A stretch of 64,000 nt of DNA from RYN-133 sp963754285 (GTDB taxonomy: Bacteria; Actinomycetota; Actinomycetes; Mycobacteriales; Jatrophihabitantaceae): NCBI GenBank assembly GCA_963754285.1, contig CAVWFN010000002.1:1-64000 (forward strand). The letters run 5' to 3'. Below are positions 18,440 through 27,087 of this stretch, piece by piece. A program made the position numbers and the translations under genes. How positions within the stretch are numbered: the first letter of the stretch is position 1; every line of letters begins with the position of its first letter. The notes beneath the pieces are model-generated. The model had not been told where the DNA came from, made no database searches, and worked only from the letters and a program-made list of their open reading frames with translations.

Positions 18440-19141
18440 TCACACGACGAGTTCGGGCCGTCCCTCGAGCACACCTGCAAGTACCTTCGCAGTATCGCCC
18501 TTCTCGGATCCGCCCGGCACGCGGCCCAGCAGCGTCGCGCCCACGAATCCGGTGGCGAGGTCGTGCCAGAGTGACGCGCGTCGCAACATCGCGTGCCGTT
18601 CACCCTCGACCCGGACGTAGGTGACCGACTCGGCGACCCGCTCGGCAGAGCGGGCGAACGAGGCCGAAGCGCGCGGATCGGTCATCCGGTCGCTGTCACC
18701 GTGGACGATGAGCACGCGCCGCCCGGTCAGCGGGGCCACGGGGTCGCCCGGCTCGATCCAGGGAGCCAGCCCGACCACCGACCGCACCGTGTCGTGTGCG
18801 GCCGCGTACATCGCGGCGCGTCCGCCCATCGAGTGCCCGACAAGCGCGACCGGGACGTCCGGGAATCGCTCGGCAAGCCGGTCGAGCGCCCACAAGGTGT
18901 CCGGCACGGGGGATCGGTCGGCACCGTTCCAGCCACGCACCCGATAGCGCACCTGCGCGACGACCAGCCCGGCCCCGCTGTATCGGCGCAGCGACGACAC
19001 GAACGGGAGCATTCGCAGCACCGCGAGATTCGTGACCCGCACCGGCAGGCGGCTCTTCGCCCGTCCGCCGTGCAACACCAAGGCGATCGCACGGACGGGG
19101 GCCTTGGCATCGGCCACGATCAGCCTGGGATCGTCGGTCAT
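18440..19141 (-). CDS. Alpha/beta hydrolase
   Basis: Cytoplasmic hydrolase of 233 residues. The oxyanion region is ALVLHGGRAKSR, the nucleophile elbow VALVGHSMGGRAA (serine of GHSMGG), the acid region RVLIVHGDSDRMTDP, and the histidine is in GERHAMLRR. No signal peptide. The substrate is unknown. Its ATG overlaps the TGA of the upstream secreted peptidase (ATGA at 19138-19141), so it is translationally coupled to it and the two hydrolases may act in the same process. Confidence 0.85.
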   Translation of the reverse strand: MTDDPRLIVADAKAPVRAIALVLHGGRAKSRLPVRVTNLAVLRMLPFVSSLRRYSGAGLVVAQVRYRVRGWNGADRSPVPDTLWALDRLAERFPDVPVALVGHSMGGRAAMYAAAHDTVRSVVGLAPWIEPGDPVAPLTGRRVLIVHGDSDRMTDPRASASFARSAERVAESVTYVRVEGERHAMLRRASLWHDLATGFVGATLLGRVPGGSEKGDTAKVLAGVLEGRPELVV

Positions 19142-20694
19142 TTCGCAGGACACACCTTGTTCTTGGGCGGCAACGTCGAGTGGATCAGGTAGGCGTTGAC
19201 GTAGTTGTCGACGCAGGAGCTTCCGTTCAGGTAGGACGTGTGGCCTTCGCCGTCCCAACTCAGCAGGCGCGAATTGGCCAGGTCGCCGGCCAGGTGCACG
19301 GCACCCGCATATGGAGTGGCCGGGTCGTGGAGGTTCCCGATCACGAGCACGGGTTTCGGTGTCACCGCGGTCGGGGGCGGGATCGGCGTGCGGTGCGGCT
19401 GCCACCCGAGGCAGCCCGAACCGCCGCCGGTGGTGCCGCCGAAGATCGGGAACCGCTTCGCGAGGGCCTTCGTCCGCGCCAGGACCGTGGCGACGCTCGG
19501 CGGTTTCTGGACGGCGGTGTCATTGCAACTGATGACCGTGTTCGCGTCGATGATGTTCTGGTACGTGCCGTTGGCCGAACGCTGGTTGTACTGATCGGCG
19601 AGCTGCAACAGACCTGACCCGTTACCGTGCATCGCGGCGCTGAGCGCGTCGGCGAGCTTGGGCCAGTCCTTCTTCGAATACAACGCTTCGAGCACGCCCG
19701 TACTGGCGAGTGAGGACGTCAGCTTGCGTGGTGTTCCCGTCGCGAGCGGCGTGTGCAGCGTGCTCGCGAACAGTGCCTCGGCGGTGGCCGCGGGGTCAGG
19801 CAGGCCGGCGCACACCGGCGCGTGCGTGCACCACTTCGCGAACTGACCGAACGCGCTCTCGAACCCCTTCAGTTGCCCGATCGAGTTCTGGTTGTGGATC
19901 TGGGACGGGTCGACCACGCCGTCCAGCACGAACGTGTGCACCTCCTGCGGGAACAGGTGCGCGTAGGTCCAGCCGAGCTCGGTGCCGTAGGAGAAGCCGA
20001 GATAGTTCATGACGTCGTCGCCGACGGCCTGCCGGATCTGATCCATGTCGCGCGCGGTGTTGACGGTGTTGAAGTAGGGCAGCGCCGCGCCGATGTTGCT
20101 GGCGCACTCGTGGGAGAACTGCCGGTCGAGACGGTCTCCGGCCTCGACGCCGGCAGCGGTCAGCGGGTTCGGCGAGGCCGCGAGAAACGCGTCCTTCTGT
20201 TTGTCGGTGAGGCAGCGCACGGGCGAGGACTCACCGACGCCGCGGGGATCGAAGGCGATGATGTCGAAGTGCCGGGTCACCGCGGGCGAGATCTGGCCCA
20301 ACAGCCCCAGGCCGAAGTTCAGTCCGCTGCCGCCCGGTCCGCCCGGGTTGACCAGCAACGACTGCACCGGCTTGGTCGTGTTCTGCGTTGTGTGGATCCG
20401 GACGATCGCCAGGTTGATCTTGGGCCCGTCCGGACGGGAGTAGTCGAGCGGCACGGGCATGGTCGCGCACCCGAACTGCATCGTCCCCTTGAGCGCGGTC
20501 GGGACGGGGACGCCGAGCGAGAGCAACTGGCTCGTGCAGTCACGGAACGCGATGGCCTCAGGACGTGGTGTGCCGGCGACGGCCCTCCCGATCCGCAGAC
20601 CCGACCCGCTCGACCCGCGTGTGCACGCCGCCACTGTCGTCAGGGCGATTGCGGCCGCCACGATGACCGCAAGCGAGCGACGAGGGGACGGCAC
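19138..20694 (-). CDS. Secreted alpha/beta-hydrolase peptidase (TAP family), lipoprotein
   Basis: Tripeptidyl-aminopeptidase-like hydrolase of 518 residues, probably anchored outside the membrane: an Arg-rich start, a hydrophobic helix, then lipobox TTVAAC with C24. The oxyanion motif is NPGGPGGSG, the nucleophile LGFSYGTELG, the acid GNLHDPATPYAGA, and the histidine GEGHTSYLNGSSC in the C-terminal TAP domain. The start is GTG at 20694, with TAACGT (20702-20707) 7 nt upstream, in place of the ATG at 20739. This start also gives a normal signal peptide. It is coupled to the downstream hydrolase by an ATGA overlap. Confidence 0.88.
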   Translation of the reverse strand: MPSPRRSLAVIVAAAIALTTVAACTRGSSGSGLRIGRAVAGTPRPEAIAFRDCTSQLLSLGVPVPTALKGTMQFGCATMPVPLDYSRPDGPKINLAIVRIHTTQNTTKPVQSLLVNPGGPGGSGLNFGLGLLGQISPAVTRHFDIIAFDPRGVGESSPVRCLTDKQKDAFLAASPNPLTAAGVEAGDRLDRQFSHECASNIGAALPYFNTVNTARDMDQIRQAVGDDVMNYLGFSYGTELGWTYAHLFPQEVHTFVLDGVVDPSQIHNQNSIGQLKGFESAFGQFAKWCTHAPVCAGLPDPAATAEALFASTLHTPLATGTPRKLTSSLASTGVLEALYSKKDWPKLADALSAAMHGNGSGLLQLADQYNQRSANGTYQNIIDANTVISCNDTAVQKPPSVATVLARTKALAKRFPIFGGTTGGGSGCLGWQPHRTPIPPPTAVTPKPVLVIGNLHDPATPYAGAVHLAGDLANSRLLSWDGEGHTSYLNGSSCVDNYVNAYLIHSTLPPKNKVCPAK

Positions 20695-20749
20695 GATCTC
20701 GACGTTACTTGAGCGCGGATGACCGCCCCGGATGATCACTGGGAGACGA

Positions 20750-21985
20750 TCACCGCGAGGCGAAGTGCTCCAGGATCAGTGCCTGCGCCTCGCCCATGAA
20801 AAACCCGAGCGCCGCGCCGACCGTGATCAGGATCCACTCGTCTTGTTCGAACGCCGGTCGGATCAGTGCCTCGAACTGCTTCTCGTCGAGGCGCTGCATC
20901 TTCTCGCGCAGCAGGTTGCGGATGTCCATCGTGTCGCGCGCGTAGTCCTCGACGTAGGTCATCGTCTCCGGCAGCCGCGCCATGATCTTCTCGGCGATCG
21001 TCGCCTTCATCTGCCGGTACCGCGTCCCGCCGATCGTCAGCGTGACGAGCGGTCGCGCGAGCCCGGTGCTGCGATCGAGCGCGTCCTGCACTTCGCGGCG
21101 GATCATCGCGAAGACCCGATCGGACAGCGGTCCGCGCAAGATCGCCTCGATCACCTTGCGCGGCGTGATGATCTCGTCCGCGATCAGCGCGCCGTAGTCG
21201 GCGGCCACCTCGCGACGGCGCTTCAGGAACAGACCCTGGATCGTGAAGCCGAACAGGTGGATGGGCCGCTTCGGATTGAAGATCAGCTTCAGCGCGAGCC
21301 AGTCGGTGAACCAACCCACCACCAGCCCGAACGCCGGCATGATCAGCGGCTGGTGGAACAGCACCCACAGCGTCATCTGCAGCAGCCCGATCGCGCCGCC
21401 GAACCAGATCCCCGAGCGGGCGATGAAGCGGAACTCCTTGCGCCCGGCCTCGCGGAAGATCCGGTTCAGCAAGCGCTTGTCCGTGACCAGGTTGGTGATG
21501 ACCATGTCCTTCAGGTCGAACACGGCGTCGACGTCACGTTGGATGCCGGCCAGCACCTCACGCACCATCCGCGGGGTCTCGGCCTGAGCGCGGGCGATCA
21601 CCAGCGCGCGGACGGGCGCCGGCATCGCGTCCCACACTCCCGGCTGGTACTCGGCCATGATCTCGCGGGTGATCTCAGCGGTCGCCCGCCGCATGGGCTC
21701 GGAGATCTCTTGGGCGATGCGGTCGGGATCGAGCCGCGCAACAACCTCGTTCGCCGAGATCAGATCGCGGGTCATCGTGTCGACGGCGATCCCGGCCATG
21801 CGCGCGGCACGACGCGGCACGATGCCCTGCCAACCGAGATACGGACGGCGCACGCCCACGAAGTCGACGGGTTCGAACATCATCTTGATCGCGACGAGCT
21901 TGGTGACGTACCCGATCAGCGCGGCGACCAGCGGGATGCTGAAGACGATGTACCAATGCCGCGTGACGTCCTCGAGGATGGACAT
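20750..21985 (-). CDS. DUF445 family membrane protein
   Basis: 411-residue protein with an N-terminal membrane helix (IVFSIPLVAALIGYVTKLVA), a middle hydrophobic pair (GIWFGGAIGLLQMTLWVLF and PAFGLVVGWFTDWLALKLI) and a last helix near the C-terminus (ILITVGAALGFFMGEAQAL). The repeated blocks TKLVAIKMMFEPV and TDWLALKLIFNP, each followed by a glycine and a basic patch, are typical of DUF445 (YheB-like). Function unknown. The DUF4393 gene ends 7 bp upstream on the same strand, so they probably form an operon. Confidence 0.85.
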   Translation of the reverse strand: MSILEDVTRHWYIVFSIPLVAALIGYVTKLVAIKMMFEPVDFVGVRRPYLGWQGIVPRRAARMAGIAVDTMTRDLISANEVVARLDPDRIAQEISEPMRRATAEITREIMAEYQPGVWDAMPAPVRALVIARAQAETPRMVREVLAGIQRDVDAVFDLKDMVITNLVTDKRLLNRIFREAGRKEFRFIARSGIWFGGAIGLLQMTLWVLFHQPLIMPAFGLVVGWFTDWLALKLIFNPKRPIHLFGFTIQGLFLKRRREVAADYGALIADEIITPRKVIEAILRGPLSDRVFAMIRREVQDALDRSTGLARPLVTLTIGGTRYRQMKATIAEKIMARLPETMTYVEDYARDTMDIRNLLREKMQRLDEKQFEALIRPAFEQDEWILITVGAALGFFMGEAQALILEHFASR

Positions 21986-21992
21986 CGCGTGG

Positions 21993-22985
21993 CTAGGACG
22001 AGTCGGTGGGTGCCGCCGAGGCGGGTAGCGCCGGCCGGGACGGATCGGCCGCGGTCCAGAATTGCGCGCCGAACGCGGACAGCCGCAGTGTCGCCCGGAC
22101 GAGCTTGACCGTGCCGCGTACCGAGCGGCGGGCATCCTGCACGGTCGAGTCGGTGGCCAGGATGTCGTACTGGACGGCGAGCGACTCGTCCTCCGGACCG
22201 AAGTCGACCAGCCCGAAACTCTGCAGCCGGGCCAGGTAGGTCGGGGTGCTGTCGGGCGAGACCAACCCGGCTTGCCGCCCGACGGCGCTGGCATGGGCGA
22301 GCACGACCCGGGTCTTGCCACGCCGCAACTTCTGCACGACGTCCATCGCCGCGAACGGCGTGCCGTCGGAGAGCGCGGCCAGGATGCGCGCCTCGTCGGG
22401 GACGAGCTGGCTGATGATCGTCCCGTACAGGTAGTCGCGGCTGTCGGCACGCGTCGCCTCGACAGAACGCTCGAGCAACTCGCCCATGGCCGAGCGCAGC
22501 GGAGCCGTGCCCGGGTCGGCGCCACGGATGTACTCGAGCGTGCGCCGTTCCTCCGACGACATCGGGTTCGCGGCGCGGACGACGGACGGAACGGCCTGTG
22601 GCAGCTGCAGCAGCCGGCGAGCTTCGCTCATCGCCACGGTCTGCAGCCGCTGCGCCTCGCGCTCGAGCGTCTGCGCGCCCGGGAGTTGGCGGGCCAGGCG
22701 CCAGCCGGTGCGACCGAGCAGACGACCGACTCGCGCGGCGCTCACGACCGCGCTGCCGGCTGCCGCGACGACCTGGGCGGGCTGGACCTCGACGCGGGTC
22801 ACCGGGCCGGGCTTGGCCGACCTGCCGGCGGGCGTCGGGGTGGGGGACGGGCGCGCGCCCGGCTGCACCTCGGATTGCGGCTCGGAGGGGGCTTCCGACG
22901 GCTCGGACCGGGAGGCCTCAGCGCTCGATGGCTGCGGTGACGCGCCGCCCGGCGTCGGGCGCGGTCGGTCCGGCGCGTCGCTCAC
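21993..22985 (-). CDS. DUF4393-like (Abi-alpha) protein
   Basis: 330 residues: a Pro/Ser/Glu-rich, probably disordered first 60, then a helical segment, then a C-terminal half with RDYLYGTIISQLVPDEARIL and ALSDGTPFAAMDV, which resembles the DUF4393/Abi-alpha family found near phage-defence genes and in general genomes. I assign the family by these blocks only. The start is GTG at 22985 with TAGGCT at 22993-22998, 7 nt upstream. The frame stays open upstream to about 23261, but the promoter and composition favour the internal GTG. Likely cotranscribed with DUF445. Confidence 0.65.
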   Translation of the reverse strand: MSDAPDRPRPTPGGASPQPSSAEASRSEPSEAPSEPQSEVQPGARPSPTPTPAGRSAKPGPVTRVEVQPAQVVAAAGSAVVSAARVGRLLGRTGWRLARQLPGAQTLEREAQRLQTVAMSEARRLLQLPQAVPSVVRAANPMSSEERRTLEYIRGADPGTAPLRSAMGELLERSVEATRADSRDYLYGTIISQLVPDEARILAALSDGTPFAAMDVVQKLRRGKTRVVLAHASAVGRQAGLVSPDSTPTYLARLQSFGLVDFGPEDESLAVQYDILATDSTVQDARRSVRGTVKLVRATLRLSAFGAQFWTAADPSRPALPASAAPTDSS

Positions 22986-23410
22986 GGCCCTCAGCCTAGG
23001 CGGATCGGTGCGTCGGTCCCGGCGTGGGTCGGCCCGCAGAATTCTCGCCGGTGCTTCGCCGTTCGGTGGTGTGGGGATCGTGCCCGGGAAGATCACCGGG
23101 GCCGCGATCGTCGCCAAGCAGATCGCGGTCCCGGTGACCGCCGAGATGCGTCGACACCTGCGGCTCCGGCAGCGCCACTTGTCGGACGTAACCGGAGCCG
23201 TGCCTGTGCTCGCGCGGTCGTACGTACCGTCGATCAGTCCTCCGGTGCGACCCGGAATCACCGTAAAGTTTTCGTTAGTTCATTGCCAACTTCACAAGCA
23301 TCTTCGTCGGAAGGTTTGAGCTAACCTTGCTCATCCGCGCCGGCGACTTCGCCGTCGCCCGACGCCTTGCTCCCGCTGTCGCTGTGGACTCGCCAGGACG
23401 TGTCCACAGT
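22986..23410. other. Intergenic stretch with AT-rich promoter-like part
   Basis: No complete gene. The minus strand from about 23155 to 23040 encodes, in frame with the next gene, a signal-peptide-like segment (ISAVTGTAICLATIAAP followed by a Pro-rich tail) after a basic run, possibly a remnant of a secreted protein. Positions 23255-23335 are unusually AT-rich for this genome and contain an imperfect inverted repeat AGGTT-TGAGCT-AACCT (23312-23327 region). That resembles a DtxR-type box but is one base too long for the canonical spacing. Confidence 0.4.
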
Positions 23411-24017
23411 TCACGTCTTCGCCGCGCCGGCTTGCTCCTGTCTCCAGACCTTCGCACGATCAAGGATGTCGAGAATGATCTCGCCCTTCGCGTCGGTGTA
23501 GCCGACGGCGTCGTCGGCCCAGACGACTGCGTTCGCTCGCTTTACTGCGGCGTACTCGTCGCGGTCGTCCGGGTGTGATCGCAGATAGTCGCGGAACAGC
23601 AGATGGTCCGCCTCCCAGGCAGATCCGACGTCGCAGACGTGAACCTGCAGCACGCGCGGACCGCCCGGGAAGGACCGGAAGTAGCGATGCGCGTCGTCGC
23701 GACTGCGCAGTTGAGCACCTGCAGCTTCGATCTGGGACACCGGCAACTTCGAAGCCCGGCCAGATGATCGGGGCCGCGAAGTGCCACAGCTCCAGTCGCT
23801 CATCGGTGGAAAGCTCGTTGGGCAGCAGACCACGGGGCGCCGCGACAAGCGCGTACAGGTCGATCATGTTGGCGCGCTCGCCCTCGACGGCGCGCAGGCG
23901 TTGCCAGGCGTCGCGTGGGTGGGTGTCCTGTGGAATCCCGGCAAGCCGGAGGCGCTCGGAGAGCCTCAGTGTTCGTGACGAGATCCCCGAGCGGGGACCC
24001 CGACGGCGTTGCGTCAT
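23411..24017 (-). pseudogene. GrpB/UPF0157 protein, catalytic core deleted
   Basis: The minus-strand frame from 24017 gives an N-terminal region (DAWQRLRAVEGERANMIDLY, then APIIWPGFEVAG) that precedes the GrpB nucleotidyltransferase domain in some actinobacterial proteins. At about 23735-23750 the sequence jumps to a different frame and enters the C-terminal GrpB part: QIEAAGAQLRSRDDAHRYF, VLQVHVCDVGSAWEADHLLF, RDYLRSHPDDRDEYA and YTDAKGEIILDIL. The expected core with the GSTSVPGLPAKP-type motif, about 80-90 residues, is absent. Loss of the active site plus a frameshift indicates a real pseudogene. ATGA overlap with the upstream ligase. Confidence 0.65.
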
Positions 24018-25111
24018 TCGGCTGCTTGCGCGCCGCCCAGCCCAGGGACGATGTCGTCAAGGGCATAGGTGAGCGGCTGCTCGAGCTGTTCGTAGTTGCA
24101 GGAATCCGGCGTGCGGTCGTCGCGCCACCGCACGAAATGGGCCAAGTGGCGAAACCGGGTGCCCTCCATGTGCTCGTATTTCACTTCGAGCACCCGCTCG
24201 GGACGCAGCGGCACGAACGAGAGGTCCTTGGTCGCGTTCCAGCGGCTGACGTTGCCGGGCAGCCGCTGGCCCTGGTGGGCTTCGGCGCTGGCCCATTCCT
24301 GCCACGGGTGGTCGTCGCCGTCGCCGAGCATCAGTGGTTCGAGTTCGTCCACGAGTTCGGAGCGGCGTTGGGCGGTGAACGCGCCGACGACGCCGACGTG
24401 TTGCAGCTTGTGCTCGTCGTTGTACAGGCCGAGGAGCAGCGACCCGACGAGTGGCGCGGACTCGGTGGAGGTCTTGTGCCAGCGGAAGCCGGCGAGGACG
24501 CAGTCGGCCGTGCGGACATGTTTGATCTTGAACATGACGCGCTTGTCCGGTTGGTAGGTGCCGTCGAGTGGCTTGGCGATCACGCCGTCCAGGTGCGCAC
24601 CCTCGAGCTCGACGAACCAGCGCTGCGCCTCGTCGAGGTCGGTGGTGGTCGGCGTGAGGTGGATCGGCGCGTTCGAGGTCTTCAGTGCCTGCTCCAACGC
24701 AGCTCGACGCTCGCGAAACGGTCGACGCGTGTAGTCCTCGTCGCCGAGAGCGAGCAGGTCGAACGCGATGAACGAGGCCGGTGTCTGCTGCGACAGCATC
24801 GTCACTCGCGAGACCGCGGGGTGAATGCGCTGCTGCAGTGCCTCGAAATCGAGCCCGGTCTCGGTGGCGATGACGATCTCCCCGTCCAGAACACATCGTT
24901 CGGGCAGTTCGGCTCGTACCGCCTCGACCAGTTCGGGAAAATATCGGGTCATCGGCTTCTCGTTGCGGCTGCCGAATTCCACCTCGTCGCCGTCCCGAAA
25001 GATCAGGGACCTGAATCCATCCCACTTCGGCTCATAGGACGCCCCCGGCGGGATGGTCGCGACCGACTTCGCCAGCATCGGCGCGACCGGTGGCATGACA
25101 GGCAGCCTCAT
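24014..25111 (-). CDS. ATP-dependent DNA ligase (LigC/LigD-ligase type)
   Basis: Seals nicks or ends, probably in NHEJ-type repair or base excision repair. The 365 residues contain the adenylation site YEPKWDGFR with K29, motif III VLDGEIVIA, motif IIIa FIAFDLLALG, motif IV LDGVIAKPLDG and motif V FKIKHVRTADCV. The C-terminal OB domain has RPERVLEVKYEHMEGTRFRH. There is no polymerase or nuclease domain, and the matching polymerase is at 14283. AACACT (25118-25123) is 6 nt before the ATG. The stop overlaps the start of the decayed GrpB gene. Confidence 0.92.
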   Translation of the reverse strand: MRLPVMPPVAPMLAKSVATIPPGASYEPKWDGFRSLIFRDGDEVEFGSRNEKPMTRYFPELVEAVRAELPERCVLDGEIVIATETGLDFEALQQRIHPAVSRVTMLSQQTPASFIAFDLLALGDEDYTRRPFRERRAALEQALKTSNAPIHLTPTTTDLDEAQRWFVELEGAHLDGVIAKPLDGTYQPDKRVMFKIKHVRTADCVLAGFRWHKTSTESAPLVGSLLLGLYNDEHKLQHVGVVGAFTAQRRSELVDELEPLMLGDGDDHPWQEWASAEAHQGQRLPGNVSRWNATKDLSFVPLRPERVLEVKYEHMEGTRFRHLAHFVRWRDDRTPDSCNYEQLEQPLTYALDDIVPGLGGAQAAE

Positions 25112-25144
25112 CGGCTCAGTGTTCCACCGCGCCTCTCGCGAGCT

Positions 25145-25603
25145 TCACAGGTCGCGCTCGTAGTAGAGGTTGAGCCCGCCGCCGGGCCGTTCGCGGTTGA
25201 CGAAGCCCAGGCTCTCGTAGAGCGCGCGTGCCGCGGCGTCGTCCTCGTTCGTACCGAGGTCCATGTAGTCGGCCCCACGTGCGCGCGCGTGATCCATCGC
25301 GGCAGTCATCAGCGCCCGGCCGAGGCCATGACCACGCTCGGCCGGGACCACGTACAGCTCGGCGAGGTAACACTCGAGGTTGGCCGTCCAGATCGCGCGG
25401 CGAAACCGCAGCACGGCCAGACCGTCCGGACCCGAGCCGCCCAGGAGCACCGACGCGTCGGCGTCGAGCAGTTCCACGATCCGCTCGGCCAAGGTTTTCG
25501 GCGGCGGAGTCGGGTCGTCGAACTCGACGTTGAAGTCGTGGAGCAGCCGTCCGATCGCCTCGGCGTCAGCCGCGGTGGCGACACGCACATCGGTGCCGGT
25601 CAT
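25145..25603 (-). CDS. GNAT N-acetyltransferase
   Basis: 152-residue acetyl-CoA-dependent acyltransferase. The acetyl-CoA site is LYVVPAERGHGLGRALM (the Q/RxxGxG/A loop as RGHGLG), followed by ALYESLGFVNRERP near the C-terminus. The substrate is unknown. The ATG at 25603 is preceded by a weak GACGAT hexamer 6 nt upstream. It starts 5 bp after the stop of the RibD-like gene on the same strand, so cotranscription is likely. Confidence 0.85.
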   Translation of the reverse strand: MTGTDVRVATAADAEAIGRLLHDFNVEFDDPTPPPKTLAERIVELLDADASVLLGGSGPDGLAVLRFRRAIWTANLECYLAELYVVPAERGHGLGRALMTAAMDHARARGADYMDLGTNEDDAAARALYESLGFVNRERPGGGLNLYYERDL

Positions 25604-25607
25604 GGAG

Positions 25608-26345
25608 CTATCGTCGCGCTGCGCGTCCAGCGGTATATCGCACGAACAGCGCGCCGTCCTCCTCGAGCATGCTGTGCAGCTCCAGCGGTCGCGGTCCCTC
25701 TGTCCACTCGTCCCCGCTGACAATGCGACCGCCGGCCGGGCCGACGGCGCGCGGCGCCACGGTCATGCAGAGCTCGTCGAGCTCGCCTGCTGCCAGGACG
25801 CGCGACAAGATCGTCGGACCCCCCTCGCACAGCACCCGGGTCAGCCCGCGCGTTCCCAACGCGTGGCGTACCGCGGCGTAGTCGATGTCGTCGCCCCCGC
25901 ACACCACGACATCCGCGTGCTCGGCGAGCGCGGCCCGTCGCCGCTCCGGCGAGCTCGCACACGTCACGACCAGCGGCCGACTCCCGGCGAACAGCCGCGA
26001 GCCGGTGTCGATCTGCAACGACCTGGTGATCACAGCAATCGGCAGGTCCGGACGCATGCCCCAGCGGCGCCGCGTCTCGACGGGCGACCGCGCCGGGCCA
26101 TAGTTCTCGGCCACCGCCGTCGCCCAGCCGACGAGCACGACGTCGGCCAGATCGCGCAGTGCGGCGAACACGCGATTGTCGCCCGGTGTCTGCAGGCCGG
26201 CCGAGAGCCCGTCGGCAGCACTTGCCCCGTCGACACTGGCGACCATGTTCGCCCGGATGCCGCCCCGGTCGAGCCAGTGGGCGGCGTAGTGCTCGTGGAT
26301 GTCGACGTCGAGCTGCTCGGCGTGGGTGGGGAGCAGCGTGCGCAC
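25608..26345 (-). CDS. RibD C-terminal-like reductase
   Basis: 245-residue dihydrofolate-reductase-fold protein like the reductase half of RibD: IRANMVASVDGASAADG near the start, NRVFAALRDLADVVLVGWAT, the VLCEGGPTILSRVLAAGELDELC block and a final strand pair. Such stand-alone proteins in actinomycetes reduce pyrimidine- or flavin-related substrates with NADPH; the exact substrate is unclear, and the cytidine-deaminase-like half is absent. I chose GTG at 26345 because CACGAT (26352-26357) is 6 nt upstream and no ATG fits. The divergent gene at 26379 has its own TACGTT promoter in the same 33-bp gap. Confidence 0.8.
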   Translation of the reverse strand: MRTLLPTHAEQLDVDIHEHYAAHWLDRGGIRANMVASVDGASAADGLSAGLQTPGDNRVFAALRDLADVVLVGWATAVAENYGPARSPVETRRRWGMRPDLPIAVITRSLQIDTGSRLFAGSRPLVVTCASSPERRRAALAEHADVVVCGGDDIDYAAVRHALGTRGLTRVLCEGGPTILSRVLAAGELDELCMTVAPRAVGPAGGRIVSGDEWTEGPRPLELHSMLEEDGALFVRYTAGRAARR

Positions 26346-26378
26346 CGTCCCATCGTGCCCGATGGGTACGTTCGAGAG

Positions 26379-27074
26379 ATGCCCAAGCGGAGCCGACGCG
26401 TGCCGGTGCCGAGATCGGTCGAGCACGCTCTCGACGGGGCACTCGACCGGGCCCTGTCGATCCAGCGGCCGGTCGTCGTCGCCTACCTCTCCCGCGTGCG
26501 CAGGCGTAAGCCGCAGGCCGGCCCCGCCGAGGTCGTCGATCAACTCGAGCGTCGCTATCTCGCGGCCGTGATCGGCACCGGCGCTGCTTCAGGCGGCGCG
26601 GCCGCGTTGCCCGGAGTCGGGACGAGCGCTTCGCTGGCGACCGGTGCCGCTGAGATCGCCGCCTTCGTCTCGACGACAGCGATGTACGTCCTCGCCCTGG
26701 CCGAGGTCTACGACATCCCCGTCGACGACCCCCAGGTTCGCCGGGCGCTCGTGCTCACCGTCCTGCTCGGGGACGTGGGCGAGGCGGCTCTGGCAGGCGG
26801 CGAGATCGAAGCCAAGCACTGGGCACGAGTGATCGGACGCACCGGGTCCAAGGACACCGCGAAGGCGCTGAACGGCCGGCTCACGCACCTGCTTGTCACC
26901 CGCTTCGGCGCACGGCAGGGCGCGCTGATGGCCGGACGGGCGCTGCCGTTCGGGATAGGGGCCGGTGTCGGTGCGGTCGGCAACGCCGCGTTGGGTCGCA
27001 GTGTCGTACGCGCAGCGCGGCGCGCGTTCGGCCCGCCACCGGCACGGCATCGCGCCCTGGCGGCGCTGGACTAG
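26379..27074 (+). CDS. Hypothetical protein, EcsC-like
   Basis: 231 residues: a basic N-terminus (MPKRSRRVPVPRSVEHALDG), a long Gly/Ala-rich central segment that could associate with membranes (AAVIGTGAASGGAAALPGVG, then TSASLATGAAEIAAF), and a second glycine-rich block at the end (GRALPFGIGAGVGAVGNAA). The pattern resembles EcsC-domain proteins, but I am not certain. TACGTT at 26367-26372 lies 6 nt before the ATG, so it has a leaderless promoter back-to-back with the RibD-like gene. Confidence 0.6.
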   Translation: MPKRSRRVPVPRSVEHALDGALDRALSIQRPVVVAYLSRVRRRKPQAGPAEVVDQLERRYLAAVIGTGAASGGAAALPGVGTSASLATGAAEIAAFVSTTAMYVLALAEVYDIPVDDPQVRRALVLTVLLGDVGEAALAGGEIEAKHWARVIGRTGSKDTAKALNGRLTHLLVTRFGARQGALMAGRALPFGIGAGVGAVGNAALGRSVVRAARRAFGPPPARHRALAALD

Positions 27075-27087
27075 GTACTGTCGACGA

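Noticed and set aside
23305..23330. DtxR/IdeR iron box in AGGTTTGAGCTAACCT
   Set aside because: The inverted repeat is one base longer than the canonical 19-bp box and no iron gene follows, so I list it only as an inverted repeat.
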